64,000 bases of DNA from Rotaria sordida (Eukaryota; Rotifera; Eurotatoria; Philodinida; Philodinidae), in assembly GCA_905250125.1 (NCBI GenBank), contig CAJNOL010000169.1:1-64000 (forward strand). The letters are read 5' to 3'. The position numbers and the translations under genes are program-made. The first letter of the stretch is position 1, and every line of letters starts with the position of its first letter. A model generated the notes under the pieces. That model did no database searches. It worked only from the letters and a program-made list of their open reading frames with translations, and was not told where the DNA came from. Shown here piece after piece: positions 25,701-36,600 of the stretch.

Positions 25701-27434
25701 CCCAATCGATACTAATATCAAATGTATGCATGACGATAAGTATGAAGGTGAATGTGAGTGTGCACGACGGTGCCAGTAAGGATCTCCACGAAAATGTCGA
25801 TGTGTATCTAATGTCATGCTTCTCTTCACCTATTCAACCAATCATACTCATACCTACACACAATTGCAAACACATCCACTGCCACCCTCACATTCCACAC
25901 CAACACCTTTATCTTCATCACTAAATACTCATCCCATTAACTCTTTCTTCGTCGTACACATCAGTGGCGGAATCTCGAGGACTAGAGAGAGCTCAGTCTC
26001 GCTTCTGACTAGGTCTTTGAAAGATGTATTTTTTCTGATATAAAAATGTATTAATGTTTACAATGAAACGTTTTAACACATATCCTATTTTGTTGAATTT
26101 GTATGTTTTTCACATATGAGTTCCACAAAAATAAGATACATGTGTTAAAACGTTTTATTACAAAGTTTAATACATTTTTGTATGAGGAAAACATACATCT
26201 TTCAAAAAAAAATCTCGGTAGCAAGAACTCAAAGATCTGTAGGGGAGGTGGCTATGCCTCTCCTAGGCCAAGATCTTAACTCCAACACTGGTACACATCT
26301 GTATTTCCCTATTAAACTTCTTCTTACTTGCTACCTTCAGTCAACTATTTCTTCATCTATTCGTCTCCCAGAAAAACGCACAACCCTCCTCCAATGCCAG
26401 TTAACTACAGCAAAAATCTTCTGATCAGCCTTTTGAGTCATCGAACTTCCAATTATGATAGACTCGGGGGATCAATTCACAAATTAATTAACACTCTATT
26501 AACAACTTGAATTGTGATTAAATCTCGATATGAGTCTAAAAATGTTATTATATTAGAATAGAACATATCAAAAGTAACTATGTAAAATAAGATTCATATC
26601 GAAGATAATATTTTAATTTGTCAACTTCTTTATTCAATACTTTATATATCAATATTGATAAATAAATGTAAATTCTTTGTTATTTCTTTTATTATTAAAC
26701 ATGTGCACATTTCTTGTGTGTAAAGCAACAAGGATAAGAGATGAGAAATACTCAAAAGCAAGCACAACAATTGAGAAAGAAACAGAAATGTCATACAGTA
26801 AGAGAAAAACAAAACAAAACAGTTAACAGATCAATGGACGAGAAGAAGAAAAAAAAAAAAAGAAGATTTTTCTATTAAACATGCGCAATATACAAACAAA
26901 AAGAAAAAAAAACAAATATTCGAATTTTCGACTACATTTTGCTACATCTTGTCAATTCCAATTGGTAAAAATAATGCATTAACAAGAACAATACATCTGA
27001 AAAATTTTTAACAAATAAACCAAACAATGTATTGCTGGCTCACAAGAGATTGCACAAAACGAGATGTATAAATTTGCACAATCGAATACGAAAGAAAAAA
27101 AGAAACAAAAACAAAAACAAAAACAGAAAAAAGAATACTGTCTTGTCCTATCTTAATTTTCATTTATTGCTGCACACATCATCATCATGATCATATACAA
27201 ACGAAGAAAAATACAGGCAAATACTAAAAAACAAGAAAAAATGTTTTAGTCATGTCATTATTTTTTTTCTCATATTTATGTATATAATATTTAAATGAGA
27301 TATAGAGAAGTAAGAAGAAACAAAGAGAAAAAAAAAAGACACAAAGGCACCGATAAGCAAGTAATAGCGAACGCACACATAAGTTGTACAATAGAAGAAA
27401 TAAAACAAAACATGCAGAGGTTTTTCGTTTTTTT
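22781..27434. other. Gene-poor intergenic stretch
   Basis: Apart from the hAT element at 25962-26290 I see no gene on either strand: ORFs are short, Phe/Lys-rich and without motifs. A short hairpin, CATGGTTC..GAACCATG, lies at about 23167-23186. The last part (about 26700-27434) is A-rich and is probably the 3' UTR of the minus-strand E-protein gene. Confidence 0.5.
25962..26290. mobile_element. Non-autonomous hAT transposon with 8-bp target duplication
   Basis: The 329-bp element begins CAGTGGCGGA and ends TCCAACACTG (inverted CAGTGTTGGA). It is flanked by the perfect direct repeat GTACACAT at 25954-25961 and 26291-26298. An 8-bp duplication with CAGTG termini is the hAT hallmark. The interior is itself palindromic (GAAAGATGTAT near 26018 and its complement near 26190; AAACGTTTTAACACAT near 26065 and its complement near 26140). 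No transposase. Confidence 0.85.
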
Positions 27435-30400
27435 TTATTGTTGCCAATATGATGGTGGAATAGATTGATGCATCTGTTCCATAAAATTTGGACCATCAAT
27501 TGAAGATGATTCTGTTGACATAATACCGCCAGTACCGGTTGATGGCATTGGTCCTCCTAAATTCATATTTCCATTTAAATCTTCAGCTTTTTCTTCTTCA
27601 CGTCGTCGTAAACATGCAGCTTTTGGATTTAGATTGCGTTCTAAACAAAGAAAAACAAAAACGAAAATTTTAATTTCAAAACAATTTTGTCTTTTCATAC
27701 CTCGAACTTGGTGTTCAAGTGTTGTTATAAGATTAACAGCTTGTTGAAGTATACCTAATTTGGTAACAGGTTTATCATTACGCATATGAATTGAACACAT
27801 TCGACCGAGTTCTTTGAATGCATCATTTATATCGCGAACACGTAATCTAAAATCAAGTTTTTTGTTTTCTTTAAGATTTAAGAGATATTTGTGTTGATTT
27901 TCTACCTTTCTCGTGCATTATTTGCTGCTCGTCGATCTTTTTCTCGTCGTTCACGTTCTTCAGGTGTTTCATTTGGATCAATACTACCTTCTGAACCAGG
28001 TCCATCACGCATATATGATAAATTTATTTGACTATTTGGACTAAGTGTCAATGAACTTATAAAACACAAACAAATATATAAATTTCGAAGTTTTTTTTTT
28101 GTTTTCTTTTACTTTCGTAATTTTGATGATGATGATGATGATGGACCAATATGTACATTATTTGTAATACCACCAACAGCTATTGTTAATGGTGATGCAT
28201 TTTCTTGTGATATATCCGTTAATGTTTGTTGTCGTAAATTAAATTCATTTAATTTATCTGTTGTCAATTGAGATGGTCCATTTATTGCTGTTGTTGTCGT
28301 CGTCGTTGATGGTGGTGGCGGTTTATTTTCAATATCTAATTTAGCTTTATCAATACATTCAATTTTTAAATCTGGATTCACAACAGTATTTGCATCTGTA
28401 GATGAAGTTGATGATGATGTTGATGGTGGATTAGCATCTAGAATAATTCCAAAAATAAAATCTTTTTTTTTTATAAATGTGTAATTACATGTTAAGTATG
28501 GATCATGATGTGGATTTCGTGATGATGTATCAGATGTTGATGATGGATGTAAACTTGGTGGATGAGTTAAAAAGGCTGAATAAGGTCCAGTGGAATGTGG
28601 ATGATGATAACCAGTATAATAATGATGATAATCTGTTGGTGGTTGACGAAATGAATCATCAACATCTAATCTTGGTGGCTAAAAAACAAAAGAATTCGTT
28701 CTTATTTTATTTCAAATACAGTCAATAGAATTTAAATTCCCATCACCCTATGCTTTTTTTTTTTGAAAACACACAAACCTCATTTAAATTGAGCAAATAG
28801 TAAGGTTCATCACTTAGATCGATTAGAGATGTCTGAGGTTAGAGTTAAAAATAAGATTTTTTTTTTTTAATTATTTAATAAAACTTACAAGAGGATGTAA
28901 TTGATTCTGATATGGTTGAGTTACTGGTGTTGCAGTTATCCATTGTTGACTAGATCCTAAAAAAAACAAGTTTCGTCGTTTTTTTTAAATGAAATTTTAT
29001 TAAATATACCACTCAATGGTGGTGGAGAGACAGGAGTTGATGGTGTCGAAGAATATGGATGATCACTTGGATAGATCTAAAAAAAACCAAATATATTCGT
29101 TTTTCTATTTATTTAATTGAATTTCAATACAGATTGTAATGCTTTTCCAAGAGTTTCTCCAGTTTGTACTGTTTGTTCATTGCCATTACTCGTATATGGC
29201 GTTGTTTGTTGAAATCGAAAACTTGCCATTGGCGGTAAACATGCACTGTTTGAATCTGTAAAAGATCCATGATTATTAGCAAGATCATTTGGTAAATAAG
29301 TTGATGGTGGTGGTGGTGGTGGCAACCATGTAGCACTATTTTGACCATCTATTAACCAAAAAACAAAAATCAGCATAAAAAACATAACAATTTCAATTAA
29401 TTCATATACCAATATAATACGTTGATTCATTTCCATAAACTGATTTTCCAGTTGGATATCGTCCAGTATTCTCGGGATTGTAATCATCCGATGTATAAAC
29501 CTAATATGAAAAAGTAATGATTGTATAACGAACGTCTATAGTCTATTAATATCTAAGTTGTTTTGATTGACCTCATGTGCAAACGCTTTAGTTCTTTTTC
29601 TTATATGATAAATCACACAAGTGCTCTCTTCGTTAGACATTTTCCATAGAAAATCAATTCTAATTATTTTTCCCTAGCGATGTTCGATTATTATTATTAT
29701 TATTATTATTATTCTCCTCCTTCTTCTTTTCCAATCGAACCATAGCCAATACACATTTGTCAGTAATAAACGTATATACATAAGCAAATTCTGATGATAA
29801 TTTCATGAAAGAAATTAATCCGATATACTAAAATCAACAGTCTCATCCAAACAGAAGATTGATGACGTATCATTCGAGCAAAAAGAAAAAAAGAGAAAAC
29901 TTGATCGCCTACTGATTTTTATGTTGGCTAATCAAGAGAATGTAAGAGAAAAAGGTTCGTTTGTTTGTGCTCACTCGGCACGAGATCAAAGGACGTGCGA
30001 GCGCAATTCATGCTGACATTCACATCGTTCGATTGAGCAGGAGAATGTGTTGATTAGCATTATCTTTCTTTTTTTTCTTCTTCTTCTTCTTCTTTATCCG
30101 ATCAATTGCAATTTGAAGACAAGCAAAAGAAAACGAAAAAAAAAACACAATAAAGAAAATCTAAATAACACAAAAAAAAAAAACGTTTTCTTTTTCTCTT
30201 CGTACTAAAGACAAGGTGACAATTACGATTCGTTTTCTCTTAATCCGTTATAAATTGTAAAAAAGAAAATTACAATAAGAAGGTCTTGTTCTTACGTTTT
30301 ATTATTTCTTAAGATAAAATAAAAAATATATTTTATTATATTTTCATACCTGATATGATGGTCGGGAATAGTAGAACATTTGTATTGTATTGAGAAAAAA

Positions 30401-32944
30401 AGAAAAAGGCGATTATTCCATCACAGTTAGTCAAAAATAAAAAAAGAAGAAAGAACAAGAAATCAAATTGACTTATAATTGTTGTGTCAAATAAACTCGT
30501 AGTATACGTGTAGCACTGCTTGATAGCACAGGAAAGAGGGAAAAAGTGATATGCATCGAAAGAGAAGAAAAAGAAAAAGAGAAGGAGAGTCGATCGATGC
30601 GGGAGACCTTTCACTGGAACAGCGAGATATCCTTATCTTGCGATGTGTTAACTAGAGGCGGGCACACGAACAGGAAAGAGAGAAACAAGACGTATAAAAA
30701 AATCATCATTTCTCTCTCTCTCTCTTTTCTTCCTCCTTTTTTTTTTGTTTGCTGCTGTCTTGTAGCGGAAGACAGAGAAGGTGAAATAAATGTAAAGACA
30801 AAAAGCTTGTATCTCAAGCAGGCATCGTGCGCCCGGGCGAATAAGTTTCTCCTTCCCCCCCTCTCCCCCTCCATCCGCAGATAAACAACTGTATACTAAA
30901 CAATATAATTAGAAGAACGAAGATCTTTCCTTATAGTCATAGTTTTTTTCTTTGTCAAGATCAAAATGAAAGAAAAAAAAAACCTACTCCTCAAGCTACA
31001 TTTCTCATTAGACTTCTGTCTTTATTATCTATGTTTATGTCGTCGAATAATTATTACACAAGCTTCTTTCTTTTGTATATATGCACAAAGTCGATTAGCG
31101 CTTCTTTTTTTTTTCTTTCTTTTTTTACTCATTTATCATTGTCGGAAACAAACAGTAGTAACAATCGAATATCTATTATCATATCTCACGACATCTTCAA
31201 GCAAAGAAGAGAGAGAGAGAGAGAGAGGGAAAGAGACCAATATCACTACTACTAACGCTTATTACATTGTTTGTCCCTTTTGCATTTACCGCAATGCGTA
31301 TATGATGTTTACAAAGAAGAAAGCTCGTAGCGCAGCTGGAAAGCTCGTTCGTGTGCCATCGAATGCAGATAAACACGACTATTAATTTTATCACATACAC
31401 GACCCCGGTCAAATAATACACATACAATCGAGCCTATTGTATATAGAAGATAGACGAAGCGAACTTCTCTTATTCTCTTGAAATTCATTCGTTCACTATA
31501 TATTCATGTCACCCGACCAGCTGGTGCACATACCTTCTTCAATAGAAAATACGAAGAATAAAGAAAGAAAGGAAAAAAAGAAAAGATGAGAAATAAACGA
31601 TGTTCTAAGTGAACCGGAAGGAGTTCTTATTTAAATTTTCAAAAAAAAAGAAAAAAAGAAAACAATTTATTTTCATTGTCTCTTCATTCATCTTAATTTA
31701 TCATCCAGTGAATTAACAAAGTTGTTCTCCATCTATCTTCTGACAGAAGAAAGATGTTGTCATGTCAGAAACAGAGACAGCAAATAATTATATCAATTAC
31801 TCACACGTCAACATCCAATGTCAAAAACAGAAGTCAAAAAAAAAGAAGAAAAATAAAGATATATGATTAAAAAAAAAAAATCGCTTTTTTCTTTTTGTTT
31901 TCAAATACAATTCATTTTAAAAATAAAATCATTTTCATGTTCGATACTATTTTTTATCTCATTCTTGGACAAGTAAATTCTTTTTTTTTTTTTGTTTTAA
32001 TTTTCTCTTCAAATAAACTATGCAAAATGTTCGTTTGATTTTGACCAGATCGCTCTCATGTGTACGACAAGCAATAAATATCTAATTCGTCATTAATTTA
32101 ACTAAATGTTTAACAATTAAAAAGAGTGGTTAGACATTTGACGTATATTCTATTACATAAACTAAATGCGTTGTCGCTTACATTTGTTGATCGACGAGTT
32201 TTTTCATCAAATTTTTCTATAAGAAACAAAAAAAAGCAAAAAAAAAGAATATATAAACAAATGATGCATTATTTATAAACCTGAATATGTCAAATCATTA
32301 GTTGATGTTCGTGAAGTCTAAAAAAAAACAATATCATTTTATCTTTTATTTTTTCGTGATTATCTTACCGGATTTGATGAAATACTATTCAATGGTTCTG
32401 ATGTAATAAATGGATGAAGAAGATCTCGATTGCTATAATTACCATCATACATCTATTACAAAAAATAGAAAAAGAATCAAATATTACAAAATGTCTTTTC
32501 TTTATTCGAAATAAAAACAAACTCTATCATCATAAGTTGTTGATGGTGGACAATTATTCCAATAATCTACAGATACAAATATTTAAATAAAAGATTTAAA
32601 TCAAATAAAAATTTAGAAATAACCTTTATTCACACCACTATAAATTATTTCAGGATTTGTCGAAGGATGTGGAATATGTGTACCACTGGGATAAGGGATA
32701 GTTGGACATAACATCTAATGAGCAACATTATTAAAAAATATATAGATATGAAAAATAACAGATACCGGTAGAGGATGACGAGATGATGAATTTAAAATAC
32801 TATTTGGAAAACGACTTCGATGTTTCACCTTTTAAAGAAAAAAAATCATTTTCTTCTTTTTTTTTTTGGTTTTTTCATATTTTATTGATTTACCGCATTG
32901 AGATCGAGTAGATCGCTGAGTTCTTTATCATTATGTAAATTCAT
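27435..32944 (-). CDS. E-protein class bHLH transcription factor (TCF4/TCF12/daughterless)
   Basis: Seventeen minus-strand exons: 32944-32894, 32828-32766, 32714-32624, 32566-32523, 32452-32369, 32317-32281, 32216-32182, 29500-29410, 29348-29131, 29076-29010, 28956-28889, 28832-28779, 28678-28489, 28437-28113, 28055-27906, 27846-27701, 27640-27435; 639 aa. The N-terminus carries the AD1 activation motif ([11 protein letters not shown], residues 5-15). The middle has the family block [20 protein letters not shown] followed by [11 protein letters not shown]. The C-terminus has the bHLH ([36 protein letters not shown]) followed by the E-protein-specific tail [18 protein letters not shown]. These proteins bind CANNTG E-boxes as homodimers or with tissue-specific bHLH partners. 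A 2.7-kb intron (29501-32181) contains an alternative first exon. A TTTCTTTAG acceptor ending at 32978 lies in the leader. One gene is present; its vertebrate paralogue cannot be named. Confidence 0.95.
29687..29713. repeat. (ATT)n microsatellite
   Basis: Nine ATT units in the large E-protein intron, 3' of the alternative first exon. Confidence 0.95.
30350..30379 (-). CDS. Alternative first coding exon of the E-protein gene
   Basis: The minus-strand sequence from 30379 reads [10 protein letters not shown] in ten codons. It ends at a GTATGA donor in the phase needed to join the 29500 exon (V-Y-T-S-D-D-Y-N). Vertebrate TCF12 and TCF4 short isoforms start from an internal exon containing MYYYNGKxVYAPS, spliced at the same place, so this is probably the equivalent exon. 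The predicted isoform is 514 aa and lacks AD1. The surrounding region (30.0-31.6 kb) is unusually rich in GA/CT tracts, as expected for a promoter. Confidence 0.7.
30711..30726. repeat. (CT)n tract
   Basis: A short CT repeat about 330 bp upstream (on the minus strand) of the alternative first exon. A matching GA tract lies at 31207-31228. Confidence 0.85.
31207..31228. repeat. (GA)n microsatellite
   Basis: About eleven GA units about 830 bp upstream of the alternative first exon of the E-protein gene. Confidence 0.95.
31333..31523. promoter_or_regulatory. Two CAGCTG E-boxes upstream of the alternative first exon
   Basis: Palindromic CAGCTG sites occur at 31333-31338 and 31518-31523, about 1 kb upstream of the internal first exon. 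CAGCTG is a preferred E-protein/bHLH site, so autoregulation is possible. Six-base sites also occur by chance, so this is only suggestive. Confidence 0.3.
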
Positions 32945-33669
32945 TATTATTGTTTTGTTTTGTTTTTCACTCGAAATCTAAAGAAATAAATTTATCGATA
33001 TTCTTTATCTAACTGATCATTGATTGAAACAAACAATAAACAACAAGCCAGCAAATAGAGACAAAACTCGTTTATAAAAATTAACGAACGAGGTAAAAGA
33101 AGAAATAGAGGGCGCTCTTGGATTTTTTTTCTAATATTTAAAATTTCGAGAATTTTATATTAATTTAATATTAGAAAAAAAATATTTTATTTAAAAATTG
33201 TTTCTTTTACTGATTTTGTTCGGTTTTTTGGGAATGGTTTCATTATCAGAAAAAAAATGTGGGAAACAATGAGTTACATCATTAAACGAATGAACATTCA
33301 GAGATGTCAATTGAATTAGTTTTTTTGTCTTTTGATACTTTAGGAGTCATTTTTTCTTTTTTCCATTTCCTAACATACATACAGAAAGATTCGAAATAGG
33401 ATATCTACACAATGCATTTGATTAAAATAGAACTGATTTATAATCAGTTTAATAAATAGCGAATATCCATGGCCAAATTATTATCGAAGTTTTCGTTTTT
33501 CTTATTTAATAAAGTCATCTGTCGGATGAATGAAAAAAAAATTTGGTAAAAGAACAGTTTGATTAATTGAGAGAAACAAAAAATCACTGATGGTCTTTCG
33601 ATGTTAGAAAAAAAAAAGAACTATTTCTACTTTAATGACATTATTATGTGTTAATTTAGAACATAAATC
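32945..33669. promoter_or_regulatory. Head-to-head 5' region of E-protein and PLK4
   Basis: 725 bp between two divergent start codons. Acceptor-like sites flank each ATG: TTTCTTTAG (minus, ending 32978) and TTAATTTAG (plus, ending 33659). Both genes therefore probably have a short spliced or trans-spliced leader. No other element is recognisable. Confidence 0.45.
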
Positions 33670-36600
33670 ATGGCTGTAAGTGCAGCTGAATGGATTCCAC
33701 ATTCATGTGATAAATGTATGAATCTTGATTCTATCAAAGTAAATATTTTTCTCTTTTTTTTTGAAGAATTTTATTTTATTCTAATCTATTATCATATTTA
33801 GAATTATGATAAATTTGAATTAATTGGTACCGGTGGTTTTGCTAAAGTCTATCGAGGTATTCGTCTATGTGATAGACTTGATGTAGCTATTAAAATTGTA
33901 TGTATACAATTCTTTTGAAATTAGATATATGAAGACAAAAAAAAATTATTTTAGATGGATAAACAACAATTAAAATTAAAAAATGCACAAGCACGTATTA
34001 ATGCAGAAGTTCAAATACATTATCGTTTACGTAATTCAGCTATTGTACAGGTTTGTAAGAAATAAAATTTTGGAAAAACAGAAAATAAATTTCAATCATT
34101 TAAATACAATGATAAACGAAATAGGTCGATTGTGTATAATCTTGATTATCACAATGTCGTCACCAAGGTTTAAACTTTTTTTTTTTCAAAAAAAAAAAAG
34201 ATTCATGATTGAATTTAGCTACAAGATGTTAAGCAATAAATAATACAGTGAGACTTCAATATGACCAATGTTTATATATGCTAAAAACCAGTCTGTTTAA
34301 ATCCAGTTGTACGAGTTTTAAATTAACAGAAGAAATAGATAGTAGTCTTGTAATCAGGATAATAAAAACTTTTGTATCAATACTTGTCATGTAAATGAAT
34401 TATTTCTTTTTTTTCCAAATTTTAATCAAAATAATGGTTTCGAATCAGCAGTTTTGAGAATCGCAGAAAAATTTGTATTAATTGATGCAAAAAAGATGAG
34501 TCAATATAATTCAACGTTATTTGAATTTTAAGAGAAATGAAAGATGTATCAAACTGAAACGCCAGAATTTGAATAGAGCTCTTTGCTCGAGTACATTACA
34601 AAAACCAAGCAAATTTTTACATGTTTTGTTTTGACTCAATTTTGAATTTGTGTCAAAAAAAAATTTGATTGAAACGAATTTCAGTGTACATCATGAGGAA
34701 GAACGTACTTAAGAGAGAACATACTCAGTTGTCAGATGCTGTTTGACTTCATATTATGGCTACGAGTTGGTTTCGGTGAGACTAAGACAAACTTAAAAAG
34801 ATTCGGACCCATAACCTACTGATAAAGAGTTATGAACGTTTTTATGAAATTTTTATTGAGAGTAAGACATTGTCAAAAAATCCAAAACAAAGAGTTTCGA
34901 CCTGAAATTTAGCCTAGAGGTATGTTTGATAGTCATTAGACAGTTCTGAAAGATTCATCGAAAATGAACATGTCTTTCTCGAAATATTCCTTTTCCAAAA
35001 GAGCAACGATTTATCATAGGAGAATACAATAATCGAGTCTACTTAAAAATTGATGATCTTGAGAAAGATGTATTCGTTTTCGTTGAAATTTTCAAAGCAA
35101 TCTCTTGACTATCAAACATGCCTATAGACTAAATTTCAGATCGAAACTTTTTATTTTGAATTTTTCGGCAATGTTCTGCTCTCAATGAAAATTTCATTAA
35201 AACTTTCATAATTATTTATCAGTAGTGTCTGACAGTTTGCTATGTTTCCTCGTTAATTACACTCTTGAACATATCCTATCATGCTGTTATATTTGTGCAA
35301 AGCTAAAAAGAAAATGTTGAATTGTTCTTAAAAAGAAAAAACAACTTTTGAAAACTAACCATATTGAAGTCTCACAGTATTATTTAGGTGATAAACCGTA
35401 ACAACGATATTGAGAAAATACTTAGAGGGACATTTATTTTTACGCATCCTGTTAGAAAGCGAAAGTATAGTGATGCAGCGATTGGTATTTTAACAGTTCG
35501 TAAGAGCCGACATGAAGAGTTGATGAACAATTTTTGCTTTTTTTTAGAAATTGTGATGTGCTTGAGAACGAAAGTTCATTCATAAAATTGCAATTTTTAT
35601 ATTACATCTAATAGACTTTCGAGTTTTGCTAACTAACGAAATAAGGTCATATAGGCATTGATATTATTATTTAAATTTTGATTGACTATTGCAAAAATAA
35701 TTTTCTACAATATTTTCTTTAGTTACTTGAAGTATTTGAAGATGATACAAATATTTATCTTATACTTGATTTATGTGCAACAGATATGCAAAAATATTTA
35801 AATATTCGTCAACAATTTACTGAAGATGAAAGTAAAATTATATAAATTATTCTTAAATTTTTTTTTGTTTTTATATTATATTTTTATTTAAAGCACGTCA
35901 TTATATAAAACAAATAGTAACTGGTATTGAATATTTACATTCTCATCAAATTCTTCATCGTGATCTTAAATTACATAATTTACTTTTAACAAAAGAAAAT
36001 AATGTTGTATGTATTCAATAAATAAATAAAATTAAAACTAGCATCACACATAAGCTAAACCCATGGTGCGTAGCATATCCCCAATTCGAACTTATCGCTT
36101 ATAAGATTACAAAAACTTTTTTAATTAGTCAAATTTAGCAAACAAAAAAACACATGTTTCTATGTCATAGGACGATGAGTTTAATTCTATACATCACATA
36201 TCGATTATTAGGAAACAAAGCATAGTTTTGTGATAATTGAAAAAAGCGAATTGGGAACGAACGAAAGTTTGTAACAAAGTTTGAAGCGATCTTTAGATCA
36301 TTGCGATATAAAGTAGCAATTTTGAGTTATATGTGAAGAAAGAAAAGGAAAAACTTGTGACTAACTACTGTAGTACTTTGCATCTTAATAATATATTTTT
36401 ATATTCTTTCTTTTTTTTGTTAAGAAAATAGCTGATTTTGGTTTAGCAAAACAATTAGTTACACATGAACAAACAAATTTTACAATGGTTGGTACACCAA
36501 ATTTTCTTGCACCCGAAATAGCAACACGTAAAACACATAGTTTTGAAGCTGATATATGGTCATTAGGTGCATTGATATATCAATGTTTAGTTGGGAAACC

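Noticed and set aside
30546-31427. Several overlapping ORFs on both strands
   Set aside because: They are produced by CT/GA-rich low-complexity DNA inside the E-protein intron and have no domain or codon pattern like the real exons.
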